Shown here piece after piece: positions 33,994 to 42,767 of a stretch of 64,000 nucleotides of DNA. Both the position numbers and the translations under genes were made by a program. The notes beneath the pieces are model-generated. The model saw only the letters and a list, made by a program, of their open reading frames with translations. It searched no databases and was not told where the DNA came from. Position 1 is the first letter of the stretch. The number at the start of each line of letters is the position of its first letter. Source of the DNA: Acidovorax sp. 69 (GTDB lineage: Bacteria; Pseudomonadota; Gammaproteobacteria; Burkholderiales; Burkholderiaceae_C); assembly GCF_002797445.1 (NCBI RefSeq), contig NZ_PGEP01000001.1, forward strand, positions 186,001-250,000, written 5' to 3'.

Positions 33994-35043
33994 ATGGCCC
34001 TCATGGATTTCATCAAGAAACAGTTCATTGACATCATTCAGTGGACCGAGGAGGGGGATGGAACGCTGGCTTGGCGCTTCCCCATGCGCGACATGGAAAT
34101 CCAGAACGGTGGCACGCTGGTGGTGCGAGAGTCGCAGATGGCGATCTTCGTCAACGAAGGCCAGGTGGCCGACGTCTTCACGCCCGGCACCTACAAGCTC
34201 ACCACGCAGACCCTGCCGGTGCTGACCTATCTGAAGAACTGGGACAAGCTCTTTGAATCTCCCTTCAAGAGCGATGTGTACTTCTTCAGCACGCGCCAGC
34301 AGATCGACCAGAAGTGGGGCACGCCCCAGCCCATCACGATCCGCGACAAGGACTTTGGCGCCGTGCGCCTGCGCGCGTTCGGCAACTACGCGTTCCGCGT
34401 GGCCGACCCCAAGCTGTTCCACACCGAAATCTCCGGCACCCGCGAGTCCTACCCCGTGGCCGACGTCGAAGGCCAGTTGCGTGGCCTGGTGCTGCAGAAC
34501 ATCAGCAACGCCATTGCTGGCAGCGGCTTGCCGTTTCTGGACCTGGCGGCCAACCAGGTCATGTTTGCCGATGCGCTGACCAAAGAGCTGGCGCCGGTTT
34601 TTGCCAAGATCGGCCTGCTGATCGAAAACCTCACGGTGCAGAACGTCTCGCTGCCCGAAGAGCTGCAAAAGATCCTCGACCAGAAGATCGGCATGGGCAT
34701 GGTCGGCAACGACATGGGCAAGTTCATGCAGTACCAGACGGCGCAGGCCATCCCCAAGTTCGCCGAAGGCGCGGGCGGTGGTGGCGGCATTGCGGGCGAC
34801 GCCATGGGCCTGGGCGCTGGCGTGGCGCTGGGCCAGGTGCTGGCGCAAAACCTGCAGCAAGGCCTGCAGACCCCGGCGGCCTCGGGGGCTGCCGCAGCGG
34901 CGCAAGCCGCCGCACCCCTGGGCGTCAAGCCTGAGGACGTGATGGCCACGCTGGAGAAGCTGGGTGAACTCAAGTCCAAGGGCATCCTGACCCAGGAAGA
35001 GTTCGACGCCAAGAAGGCCGAACTGCTCAAGAAGCTGGTCTAA
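33994..35043 (+). CDS. SPFH-domain protein with C-terminal SHOCT domain (YdjI-like)
   Basis: A 349-residue protein of the bacterial virion-core-like SPFH group (B. subtilis YdjI type). Residues 1-225 form the SPFH part (MALMDFIKKQFIDIIQW; GGTLVVRESQMAIFVNEGQV; VRLRAFGNYAFRVADP). A Gly/Ala-rich linker (about 255-305) leads to a SHOCT domain (LGELKSKGILTQEEFDAKKA, residues 310-349). SPFH proteins organise membrane domains; YdjI recruits PspA. It is the first gene of a co-directional run with DUF4178, DUF350 and aminopropyltransferase genes, 104 bases before the second. No PspA gene is in the window. Confidence 0.85.
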   Translation: MALMDFIKKQFIDIIQWTEEGDGTLAWRFPMRDMEIQNGGTLVVRESQMAIFVNEGQVADVFTPGTYKLTTQTLPVLTYLKNWDKLFESPFKSDVYFFSTRQQIDQKWGTPQPITIRDKDFGAVRLRAFGNYAFRVADPKLFHTEISGTRESYPVADVEGQLRGLVLQNISNAIAGSGLPFLDLAANQVMFADALTKELAPVFAKIGLLIENLTVQNVSLPEELQKILDQKIGMGMVGNDMGKFMQYQTAQAIPKFAEGAGGGGGIAGDAMGLGAGVALGQVLAQNLQQGLQTPAASGAAAAAQAAAPLGVKPEDVMATLEKLGELKSKGILTQEEFDAKKAELLKKLV

Positions 35044-35054
35044 GCCGTTGCTAC

Positions 35055-35113
35055 TATAAATATAGCTGCTTGCGCTTGAGGGATAAGCGCTAGAGGCCAA
35101 AAAGGCTTCAAAC
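35055..35113 (+). repeat. Dispersed repeat, family A copy 7
   Basis: AAATATAGCTGCTTGCGCTT, GAGGGATAAGCGCTAGAGGC and a tail CAAAAAGGCTTCAAAC. This is one of the fullest copies and is almost the same as the one at 56568, tail included. It lies between the SPFH and DUF4178 genes. Confidence 0.8.
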
Positions 35114-35147
35114 AGACCGTGCTGAACGGCGCAAGCAGACCCAGCCG

Positions 35148-36638
35148 ATGGCCATCGACCCCACACAGCGTTCTTACCGCGCGCCCTGCCCGGGCTGCGG
35201 CGCGCCGGTTGAATTCCGCAGCGCGCAGTCCACCCACGCCGTCTGCGGCTACTGCCAGAGCACCGTGGTGCGCAGCGGCGAAGTGCTCACCCGCATCGGC
35301 AAGATGGCCGAGCTGTTTGACGACCACAGCCCGCTGCAGCTCATGGCCAGCGGGCGCATCCAGCTTGACGGCCAGGACCTTCCCTTCACCCTGATTGGCC
35401 GCCTGCAATACAAGGGCGAGGCGGGCACCTGGACCGAATGGGCGGCGTTCCTCAACGACGGCACCCTGGCCACGCTGGGCGAGGACAACGGCGCCTACGT
35501 CTTCACCCGCCCCATCGACCCCGGCCGCGAGATGCCCGAGGCAGAGCGTTTTCGCATCGGCACCACCACGGCTATCAATGGCAAGCCCTACAGCGTGGCC
35601 TACACGGGCCAGGCACAGCTGATCTCGGCCCAGGGCGAGTTGCCCAAACTGCCACCGCTGGGCCAGCCCTTTGGCATGGTCGAGCTGCGCAGCGCCGACG
35701 GCGAGGTGGTCAGCATCGACTACGGCCACACCCCGCCCAACGTCGAGCGCGGCAAGTCGGTGTTGCTGGAAGACCTGCAACTGCAGGGGCTGAAAGACGA
35801 ATCCGCCAAGGACGAAAAAGGCCGCCAGTTCAACTGCCCGCACTGCGGCGCACCCGTGCAGGTGCAGCTGTCCACGTCCAAAAGCATCACCTGCGGCTCG
35901 TGCGCCAGCGTCATTGATGTCAGCAGCGGCGTGGGCGGCGAGCTGCGCTCGGCCGAGCAGGACGAACCCGTTCAGCCCCTCATCCCGCTGGGCAGCAAGG
36001 GGCAGTTGCAGGGTGTGCACTGGCAGGTGGTGGGTTTTCAGCACCGCATGGGTGTGGAGCCCGGCGACGATGAGCACTTTGGCTGGAGCGAGTACCTGCT
36101 TTACAACCAAAAGCGCGGTTTTGCCTTTTTGGTGGATTCCGAAGAGGGCTGGAGCATGGTGCGCCCCACCACGGGCGCGCCGCAGATGGCGGCCACCGGG
36201 CGCTCGGCCACCTACATGGGCACCCAATACGACCTCAAGTACACCTACGAGGCCGAAACCACCTATGTGCTGGGCGAGTTCTACTGGCAGGTCACGCGCG
36301 GGCAAAAGACCACCAACCGCGACTTTGCCAGCGCCAAAGGCCTGCTCTCGATGGAGCAAAGCCCGAACGAGATCACCTGGTCCGCTGGCGACAAACTGGC
36401 CAGCGACACCGTGGTCAAGGCCTTCAAGCTCGACGACAAAAAAGACATGCTCCAGCGCGACGACCCGGGCCCCTTTGTGGCCAAGTCGGGCCTGGGCTGC
36501 GGCACCATCATCCTGATTGCGATCATCATCATCATTTTGCTCATCATCCTGAGCAATTGTTCGGGCTCGTCGGGCAGTGGGTACCGCAGCTCGGGTGGCT
36601 CATTTGGCGGGTACTCGTCTGGCGGCAGCCACAAGTAG
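35148..36638 (+). CDS. Double zinc-ribbon DUF4178 membrane-anchored protein
   Basis: A 496-residue protein. Two zinc ribbons are visible: CPGCGAPVEF...CGYC at residues 14-35 and CPHCGAPVQV...CGSC at about 228-249. Each is followed by a DUF4178-type beta-rich domain (IQLDGQDLPFTLIGRLQYKG; LQGVHWQVVGFQHRMGVEPG). Near the C-terminus a hydrophobic helix (GTIILIAIIIIILLIIL, about 453-470) and a Ser/Gly-rich tail anchor it. DUF4178 proteins accompany DUF350 and polyamine-synthase-like genes in many bacteria. It is probably a cytosol-facing membrane scaffold; the biochemical role is unknown. Confidence 0.83.
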   Translation: MAIDPTQRSYRAPCPGCGAPVEFRSAQSTHAVCGYCQSTVVRSGEVLTRIGKMAELFDDHSPLQLMASGRIQLDGQDLPFTLIGRLQYKGEAGTWTEWAAFLNDGTLATLGEDNGAYVFTRPIDPGREMPEAERFRIGTTTAINGKPYSVAYTGQAQLISAQGELPKLPPLGQPFGMVELRSADGEVVSIDYGHTPPNVERGKSVLLEDLQLQGLKDESAKDEKGRQFNCPHCGAPVQVQLSTSKSITCGSCASVIDVSSGVGGELRSAEQDEPVQPLIPLGSKGQLQGVHWQVVGFQHRMGVEPGDDEHFGWSEYLLYNQKRGFAFLVDSEEGWSMVRPTTGAPQMAATGRSATYMGTQYDLKYTYEAETTYVLGEFYWQVTRGQKTTNRDFASAKGLLSMEQSPNEITWSAGDKLASDTVVKAFKLDDKKDMLQRDDPGPFVAKSGLGCGTIILIAIIIIILLIILSNCSGSSGSGYRSSGGSFGGYSSGGSHK

Positions 36639-36716
36639 CCAGCCGAACGCAGACCCCCAGCAGCCCCACGCCACGGCACCGTGCAACAACGTTTCAAGTA
36701 AGAAGGAGATCTCCCC

Positions 36717-36938
36717 ATGATTGGCATCGAATGGCTCAAGCCCGCAGCGTTTCTCGGGTCCATCCTGTACGCCGTCATTGGCGTCATCATCTTCTGGCTG
36801 TGTTTTGTCATTGTGGACAAGATCACGCCCTACGACCTGTGGCGCGAAATTGTCGAAAAGCAGAACCAGGCCCTGGCCCTGGTGGTGGCGGCGATGTGCC
36901 TGGGTATCAGCATCATCGTGGCAGCGGCCATCCACTGA
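36717..36938 (+). CDS. DUF350 (YjfL-like) membrane protein
   Basis: A 73-residue protein with two membrane helices (about residues 10-34 and 51-72) and the DUF350 middle block FVIVDKITPYDLWREIVEKQ then NQALALVVAAMCLGISIIVAAA. AGAAGGAGA lies eight bases before the ATG. Single-unit members have about 70 residues, so it is complete. It sits between the DUF4178 and aminopropyltransferase genes, a conserved association, and is probably part of the same membrane complex. Confidence 0.85.
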   Translation: MIGIEWLKPAAFLGSILYAVIGVIIFWLCFVIVDKITPYDLWREIVEKQNQALALVVAAMCLGISIIVAAAIH

Positions 36939-36997
36939 CCCCCTTTTTGCCTGAATGAACGAAGCAGCGCACCCCGACGGGCGCGCTGACGATTGCC

Positions 36998-38569
36998 TTG
37001 TCCTCAGACCTGCCTTCTCCCGCGTCCCCCACTGCGACGCAGGTGGCTGCCACTGGCGCCCGCCCCATTGATGTTGCCCTGCTGGCCAGCGTGTTTGTTG
37101 TGGCCGCCTGTGGGCTGCTGTACGAGCTGGCGGCGGGTGCTCTCGCGTCCTATGTGCTGGGCGACTCGGTGCTGCAGTTCAGCACCATCATCGGCACCTA
37201 CCTGTTCGCCATGGGTGTGGGCTCGTGGTTGTCTCGGTACTTTGAGCGGCAGTTGCCCGCGCATTTCTTGCGCATCGAGCTGCTGGTAGCGCTGATCGGC
37301 GGCGCCCTGCCCGCCACGCTGTTCCTGGCCAATGCCTACACGCCCGGGGCCTTCCGATTGCTGCTGTACGGCATGGTGTTCATGGTGGGTACGCTGGTGG
37401 GGCTGGAGATTCCGCTGGTCATGCGCATTCTCCGGCGCAATGTGGCGCTCAAGGACCTGGTCTCACAGGTGCTCACGTTCGACTATCTGGGCGCGCTGGC
37501 AGTGTCGCTGGCGTTTCCGTTGCTGCTGGTGCCACACCTGGGGCTCATCCGCACCGGCCTGTTGTTCGGCCTGATGAATGCAGCCGTGGCGTTGTGGGCC
37601 GTGTGGCTGTTTCGGCACGAGCTGCGGCGCCTCAAGGCGCACCTGCTGGCCTGCATGATGGTGGCGGGGCTGCTGCTGGCGGGGCTGGCGGGGGCCGATC
37701 AGATCACCAGTTTTGCGGAGGACAAGTTCTACCAGGACCGCATCGTTTTCACCACCGCAACACCCTACCAGCGCATTGTGGTCACCCAGGGCCGCTATGG
37801 CCATCGCCTGTACCTCAACGGCAATTTGCAGTTTTCGGAGTCGGACGAGTACCGCTACCACGAGGCGCTGGTGCACCCCGCCATGGCGGCCCACGGCGCG
37901 CCCAAGCGGGTGGCCGTGCTGGGCGGTGGCGACGGCATGGCCGTGCGCGAGATCCTGAAGTACCCATCGGTCGAATCGGTCACGCTGGTCGAGCTGGACC
38001 CGGCCATGACCAAGATCTTCACCGACAACCCCACCCTGGCGCGGCTGAACGGCAACGCCTTGCAAAACCCCAAGGTGAAGATCGTCAACACCGACGCCTT
38101 TGGCTGGCTGCAACAGGGCACAGACACTTTCGATGTCATCGTGGTCGACTTCCCTGACCCCACCAATTTTTCCATCGGCAAGCTCTACACCAACAGCTTT
38201 TATGCGCTGCTCGACAAGCGCCTGGCGGCCAGCGGCTATGCGGTAGTGCAGACCACATCGCCCCTGGTGGCGCGGCAAAGTTACTGGACGGTGGCGCAGA
38301 CCATCGAATCGGTGGGCTTGTCTACAGCGCCGTACCACGCCCATGTGCCCAGTTTTGGCGAATGGGGCTATGTCATTGCCAGCCGCCGACCCTGGCGGTT
38401 GCCCGAGGCGTTACCGGGTGACCTGCGCTTCTTGAGCCTGCCCTCGTTGCCGCTGCTGTTCGACTTTCCGCTCGACATGGCGCGCGTGCCTGCCGAGGTG
38501 AACCGCCTGTCCAACCAGGCGCTGGTGCATACCTATGAGCGCGAATGGGGCAAGGTCGTGGCGCATTGA
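36998..38569 (+). CDS. Membrane-bound polyamine aminopropyltransferase (SpeE-like)
   Basis: A 523-residue protein with about seven membrane helices (residues 25-230) fused to a cytosolic spermidine-synthase domain (about 245-480). The catalytic domain shows YQRIVVTQGRYGHRLYLNGN, the decarboxylated-SAM site VAVLGGGDGMAVREILKYP, and VIVVDFPDPTNFSIGKLYT with the proton-acceptor aspartate. It transfers aminopropyl groups to an amine; the acceptor is unknown. The start is taken as TTG at 36998. No SAM decarboxylase gene is nearby, so its co-substrate must come from elsewhere. Confidence 0.88.
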   Translation: MSSDLPSPASPTATQVAATGARPIDVALLASVFVVAACGLLYELAAGALASYVLGDSVLQFSTIIGTYLFAMGVGSWLSRYFERQLPAHFLRIELLVALIGGALPATLFLANAYTPGAFRLLLYGMVFMVGTLVGLEIPLVMRILRRNVALKDLVSQVLTFDYLGALAVSLAFPLLLVPHLGLIRTGLLFGLMNAAVALWAVWLFRHELRRLKAHLLACMMVAGLLLAGLAGADQITSFAEDKFYQDRIVFTTATPYQRIVVTQGRYGHRLYLNGNLQFSESDEYRYHEALVHPAMAAHGAPKRVAVLGGGDGMAVREILKYPSVESVTLVELDPAMTKIFTDNPTLARLNGNALQNPKVKIVNTDAFGWLQQGTDTFDVIVVDFPDPTNFSIGKLYTNSFYALLDKRLAASGYAVVQTTSPLVARQSYWTVAQTIESVGLSTAPYHAHVPSFGEWGYVIASRRPWRLPEALPGDLRFLSLPSLPLLFDFPLDMARVPAEVNRLSNQALVHTYEREWGKVVAH

Positions 38570-38696
38570 GCTGGGCGGCACACTGAGTGCATGGACCGCC
38601 GCTGAGGGCATTGGGGGGGTACTGGTACCGCCAGTCTCTGCTGGCTGACAATCCGACAACAACCTCGCCATGACCTGATTGCCGCAAGCAGATTCC

Positions 38697-38831
38697 ATGC
38701 TGGACCATTTTTTTCTGAGTAACGCGCTGCCCTACCCCTTGCTCTGGGCGCAACACGACCCCTGGCTGGTGGTGCTGTTCGCGCCGCTGCTGCCGCAGTT
38801 GCTGGAGGTTCGCGCCCGCTGGGCCGATTGA
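38697..38831 (+). CDS. Possible 44-residue peptide before the amine oxidase gene
   Basis: A short frame MLDHFFLSNALPYPLLWAQH then an amphipathic/hydrophobic stretch (DPWLVVLFAPLLPQLLEV) and a basic end RARWAD. It ends 12 bases before the amine oxidase ATG and lies 127 bases after the aminopropyltransferase. The composition looks translated, with one potential membrane-associated helix. No recognised family, and only a weak ribosome-binding site. Confidence 0.42.
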   Translation: MLDHFFLSNALPYPLLWAQHDPWLVVLFAPLLPQLLEVRARWAD

Positions 38832-38843
38832 CGGGACGATGGC

Positions 38844-40547
38844 ATGACCGCATGGACCCTGCAACGCCGCCAGTTCGTGACCGGCGCTACCGCCCTGGCC
38901 GCCGCCGTCTTGGGCGGTTGCCAGCGCGCCACACCGCCACTGGACGGCGGCTTCACCGGCATTGACATGGCCCGTGGCCACCAACTGCGTGACCTGCTCA
39001 CCACCGGCCGGTTGCCCGATCCCGCCGTGGTGCGGCGTGCGCAGGTCATCATCGCGGGCGGTGGCGTAGCGGGGCTGGCTGCGGCGCGGTCGCTGCGGCT
39101 GGCGGGGGTAGAAGACTTTGCGCTGCTGGAGCTGGAGGACACCCCGGGCGGCAACAGCCGGGGTGGCGCCGTGAACGGCATTGCCTGCCCGCAAGGGGCT
39201 CACTACCTGCCGGTGCCCGGTGACGATGCCCGCGAGGTGCAAGACCTTCTTGAAGAACTGGGCTTGCGTCGCCGCGTGTCGGGGCGTTGGCAATACGACG
39301 AGCGCCACCTGTGCCACAGCCCGCAAGAGCGCCTGTTCTTCGACGGTGAATGGCAGGAAGGCCTGCTGCCCGTGCAGGGCGTGGGCGACGCCACGCTGGC
39401 GCAGTACCGCCGCTTTGCCCAGGCCGTGGACGCGCAGATCCGCGCTGCGCGGTTTGCCATGCCTGCCTTGACATTGTGGGATACAAAACACCCGCTAGCG
39501 CCGTCACATCAAGTGCTGGATGCTATTACTTTTGATAAATGGTTGGCACAAGAGGGACTGGATGACGCCCACTTGCGCTGGTATCTGGACTACTGCTGCC
39601 GCGACGACTACGGTGCCGGGGCCGACCGGGTGTCGGCCTGGGCAGGCATCCACTACTTTGCCAGCCGCCACGGTTTTCATGCGCCGGGCGAGGCCGTGGA
39701 CGAAGCCCGCGAAAGCGTGCTCACGTGGCCTGAAGGCAACGGCTGGATCACCCAGCGACTGGCCGAACCCCTGCGCGCGGGCGGCCAGCTGCGCACTGGC
39801 ACCAGCGTGCTGCGCATCACCGAAACCCGCCACGGCGTGGAGGTGGATGCCTTCAACCACTCCACGGGCAACGTGGAGCGCTGGCAGGCGCCGCGCTGCG
39901 TCGTGGCGCTGCCGGTGTTGGTGGCGGCGCGGGTGGTGCAGAGCCCGCCGGCCTTCCTCACGGGGGCGGCGCAGCGCCTGTCGTGGGCACCCTGGCTCGT
40001 GGCCAACATTCACATCGACAGCCCGCTGGCAGACCGCCCCGGTGCTGCGCCCGCGTGGGACAACGTGCTGTATGCCGACCCCACCGCTGGCGGCCTGGGC
40101 TATGTGAACGCGGGCCACCAGCGCCTGGACCCACGCGCCGCACTCACCGGCCCCACGGTGCTGAGCTACTACCAGGCCCTGGGTGACGTGCCGGACGGCC
40201 GTCAGCAGCTGGCTTCCCTGCCGTGGCAACACTGGGCGGACGCGGTGCTGGGCGCGCTGTCGGTGCCCCACCCCGAACTGCGCCAGCGCGCCACGCGGGT
40301 GGACATCACGCGCTACGGCCATGCCATGGCGATCCCCACGCCAGGGCTGGTGCAGTATTTAAGCAAAATCGGCCTGCAGCGCAGGTATATCAAGCGCAAG
40401 CAGCTATCAAATGGGGAGCAAAATCGCCCCATTCCCACACCCGCCACCGAGCGCCTGTCGTTTGCGCACAGCGATTGGTCGGGCTATTCGGTGTTTGAAG
40501 AGGCGTTCACGCGCGGGCATGGCGCGGGCCTGGTGTCGGTGGGTTGA
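38844..40547 (+). CDS. Tat-exported flavin amine oxidase-like lipoprotein
   Basis: A 567-residue FAD-dependent amine oxidase/phytoene-dehydrogenase-type protein. Residues 5-26 combine a twin-arginine motif (QRRQFVTG) with a lipobox (VLGGC, Cys26), so it is likely exported folded and lipid-anchored. VIIAGGGVAGLAAARSL binds the FAD adenosine, and a Glu-rich LLELEDTPGGNSRGG follows. It closes the SPFH-DUF4178-DUF350-aminopropyltransferase run. Two segments are encoded by dispersed repeat sequence: about 215-232 (weak copy) and about 507-529 (YLSKIGLQRRYIKRKQ, clear copy), which look like in-frame insertions. Polyamines as substrate are inferred from context. Confidence 0.8.
   Translation: MTAWTLQRRQFVTGATALAAAVLGGCQRATPPLDGGFTGIDMARGHQLRDLLTTGRLPDPAVVRRAQVIIAGGGVAGLAAARSLRLAGVEDFALLELEDTPGGNSRGGAVNGIACPQGAHYLPVPGDDAREVQDLLEELGLRRRVSGRWQYDERHLCHSPQERLFFDGEWQEGLLPVQGVGDATLAQYRRFAQAVDAQIRAARFAMPALTLWDTKHPLAPSHQVLDAITFDKWLAQEGLDDAHLRWYLDYCCRDDYGAGADRVSAWAGIHYFASRHGFHAPGEAVDEARESVLTWPEGNGWITQRLAEPLRAGGQLRTGTSVLRITETRHGVEVDAFNHSTGNVERWQAPRCVVALPVLVAARVVQSPPAFLTGAAQRLSWAPWLVANIHIDSPLADRPGAAPAWDNVLYADPTAGGLGYVNAGHQRLDPRAALTGPTVLSYYQALGDVPDGRQQLASLPWQHWADAVLGALSVPHPELRQRATRVDITRYGHAMAIPTPGLVQYLSKIGLQRRYIKRKQLSNGEQNRPIPTPATERLSFAHSDWSGYSVFEEAFTRGHGAGLVSVG
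40360..40430 (-). repeat. Dispersed repeat, family A copy 8, inside a coding sequence
   Basis: On the minus strand: ATTTGATAGCTGCTTGCGCT, TGATATACCTGCGCTGCAGG, then CCGATTTTGCTT. It has the same order of blocks as the copies at 35055 and 56568. It is read in frame within the amine oxidase gene as about 23 extra residues. A weaker resemblance lies at 39487-39539 in the same gene. Confidence 0.7.
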
Positions 40548-40571
40548 CGGCCCTTCACCATCACCGGGCCA

Positions 40572-40823
40572 TCACCCGCGCTGCACATCCCACCACAGGC
40601 CCAGGCACAACCCTGCCCCCACGGCATACAGCAGCCAGGTGGCTGAGACGGCATAGGGGTACACCATCAGCGCCACCCCCCACCAGCGCGCGCGGCGATG
40701 CGGGGATTTTTTACCGTACCCATACGCCGCCATGCCGATGAGGCCAAACACGATGGCGCCCACGATGTAGGCCGGGCTGGGCAGCTCCAGGCCGAGGGAT
40801 TGCAATGCTGAGAGGGTGTCCAT
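40572..40823 (-). CDS. Small membrane protein, unknown function
   Basis: An 83-residue protein with two hydrophobic segments (about residues 15-36, AYIVGAIVFGLIGMAAYGYG, and about 49-78, GVALMVYPYAVSATWLLYAV) and a basic loop KKSPHRRARWWG between them. ATG at 40821-40823. It is convergent with the amine oxidase gene (24 bases between stops). Small hypothetical proteins of this form occur in many proteobacteria, but I cannot name a family. The 238-base gap upstream shows no further gene. Confidence 0.68.
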   Translation of the reverse strand: MDTLSALQSLGLELPSPAYIVGAIVFGLIGMAAYGYGKKSPHRRARWWGVALMVYPYAVSATWLLYAVGAGLCLGLWWDVQRG

Positions 40824-41061
40824 GGGGGCGGGCAGGTGTTGCGGGGTGGGCGATGAGGCTGGTGTGATCCCCTGCGGCAGAAAAAGGTCCCTACCGCAGG
40901 GGGGCCGCCTTGCTGCGCATGGTGGCGGGCGCGGTTGGATGGGATGGAGGCGGTGGCCGGGCGGCCCTGGGTGTGGGCCGCGCACTTCTTGGCGCAGGCC
41001 TTTCATGGTGGCGTCACACGGGCACGGCATCGTGCTCGTTTTGGCTTTATCCATCGCGAAC

Positions 41062-42417
41062 ATGTCCCGACTTTCTCTCCTCGCCACCAGTGCTGCGCTG
41101 CTGTGCGCCGTTTCTTCCTCTGCCCTGGCCCAGCAGGCCTACCCGGCCACGCTGGCGGGCCATGCCGTACTGCCGGCTCTCACGGTGATTGCGGCTCCCA
41201 AGGACGCACCACCAGACCTGCAGGTCAGCGGCAAGTTCACCACGCCCCGCCGTGTGGACACCGTGGGCAGCGTGATGGGCCAGTCGGGCGGGCGTGACAC
41301 GGGCGTGTCGCTGCCCTTCAAGGGCCAGCCTGTCCAGGGCCACTCGGGCATCAAGCGCATGGCCGATGGCTCGTTCTGGATCCTCACCGACAACGGCGCG
41401 GGCTCCAAGGCCAATTCACCCGACTTCATGCTCTACCTGAACCACTACACCGTGGACTTCAAGACGGGCCACTTCAACCGCAAGAACACGGTGTTTCTGC
41501 ACGACCCCGACAAGAAGGTGCCGTTTCGCATCACCCACGAGGGCACCGACAAGCGCTACCTGACCGGCGCGGACTTCGACCCTGAAAGTTTTCAGTTCGC
41601 CGGTGGCGCGCTGTGGATCGGCGAGGAGTTTGGCCCTTACCTCATCAAGGCCGACCTGAATGGCAAGGTGCTGGGCGTGTTCGAAACCAAGGTCGACGGC
41701 AAGGTGGTGCGCTCGCCCGATGCCCCGGGCGTGCTGTTGCCCGGCGCGCCGGATGCCAAGCCCACGCCGTTTGAGGTCAAGCGCTCCAAGGGCTACGAAG
41801 GCATGGCGTCCAGCAAGGACGGCAGCAAGCTCTACGCGCTGCTCGAAGGCGCGCTGTGGAACGAGGAGGCCAAGGCCTATGAAAACGTGGGCGGCAAGCA
41901 GTACCTGCGCGTGCTGGAGTTCGATGTGAAGTCTGAGCAGTGGACGGGCCGCCACTGGAAGTACGTGCTGGAGGCGAACCACCACGCGATTGGCGACTTC
42001 AACATGATTGACGGCACCACGGGCCTGATCATCGAGCGCGACAATGGCGAAGGCACGGCCGACAAGGCCTGCCCCGCAGACCAGAAGCGCACGGATTGCT
42101 TCCACGACCTTGCCAAATTCAAGCGCGTCTACAAGGTCGAGATGAGCGACGCCAACGTGGGCGCCGAGATCCGCAAGGTGGGCTACATCGACCTCATGAA
42201 CATCCAGGACCCGCAGCGCCTGGCCAAGAAACCCCTGAACAACGGCGTGTTGACCTTCCCGTTCTTCACCATCGAGAACGTGGATGTGGTGGACGCTACC
42301 CACATCGTGGTGGGTAACGACAACAACCTGCCCTTCAGCAGCAGCCGCGATCCGAACAAGGCGGACGACAACGAGCTGGTGCTGCTCGAAGTGGGCGAGT
42401 TGCTCCGCGCAAGGTAA
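41062..42417 (+). CDS. Esterase-like activity of phytase family protein, exported
   Basis: A 451-residue periplasmic protein. Residues 1-23 are a signal peptide (LLATSAALLCAVSSSALAQQ). The rest is a beta-propeller-like phytase/esterase domain (PF13449 type): GHSGIKRMADGSFWILTDNG, GADFDPESFQFAGGALWIGE then EFGPYLIKAD, KGYEGMASSKDGSKLYALLE and HHAIGDFNMIDGTTGLIIER. These match the conserved blocks of the family, which is named for weak esterase activity on phosphate esters. It stands alone; no regulation is visible. The ATG at 41062 gives a proper signal peptide, unlike a longer upstream frame. Confidence 0.85.
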   Translation: MSRLSLLATSAALLCAVSSSALAQQAYPATLAGHAVLPALTVIAAPKDAPPDLQVSGKFTTPRRVDTVGSVMGQSGGRDTGVSLPFKGQPVQGHSGIKRMADGSFWILTDNGAGSKANSPDFMLYLNHYTVDFKTGHFNRKNTVFLHDPDKKVPFRITHEGTDKRYLTGADFDPESFQFAGGALWIGEEFGPYLIKADLNGKVLGVFETKVDGKVVRSPDAPGVLLPGAPDAKPTPFEVKRSKGYEGMASSKDGSKLYALLEGALWNEEAKAYENVGGKQYLRVLEFDVKSEQWTGRHWKYVLEANHHAIGDFNMIDGTTGLIIERDNGEGTADKACPADQKRTDCFHDLAKFKRVYKVEMSDANVGAEIRKVGYIDLMNIQDPQRLAKKPLNNGVLTFPFFTIENVDVVDATHIVVGNDNNLPFSSSRDPNKADDNELVLLEVGELLRAR

Positions 42418-42423
42418 GCGGCA

Positions 42424-42637
42424 CCCCCCCTGAGCGCGCGCCTCGGCGCAGCCGCCAGAGGCGGCAGCTCTTCATGCCGTCCAAGCCTGCGTCGGCAGGC
42501 TTGGAGCCGCGGCCCTCAGCCCCCGCTCTCGCGCTGCGCGCGGGCAGGGGGACGCAGCCGGAGCACGCAAGCGAAGCGCCGCCCAGACTGCTTGGCGGCC
42601 CTTGCCCTGCTGCCCTGGCCTGGGTCGCGCCAGTTTT
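42424..42637 (+). repeat. Dispersed intergenic repeat, family B copy 3 (expanded)
   Basis: Begins CCCCCCCTGAGCGCGCGCCT, with an internal hairpin (AGCCTGCGTCGGCAGGCTTG), then GGGCAGGGGGACGCAGCCGG, AGCGAAGCGCCGCC, CTTGGCGGCCCTTGCCCTG and GGGTCGCGCCAGTTTTGAG. The same block order as at 3944. It fills most of the 350-base gap before the riboflavin synthase gene; no riboswitch was found there. Confidence 0.65.
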
Positions 42638-42767
42638 GAGCGCTGCAGACGGGTGCGATGCCCCGGAAAGACCGGTGTGTGGGGGCTCCAACCCTTGGGA
42701 TACCTTTGAATGCTGCGGGTGGCAAAATTCCCGGTTCCCGTTCCTAAGCTCCAAAAGCCGCGCCACC

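Noticed and set aside
42638..42767. FMN riboswitch before the riboflavin synthase gene
   Set aside because: None of the conserved RFN-element blocks can be found in the leader; the upstream part is a family B repeat.
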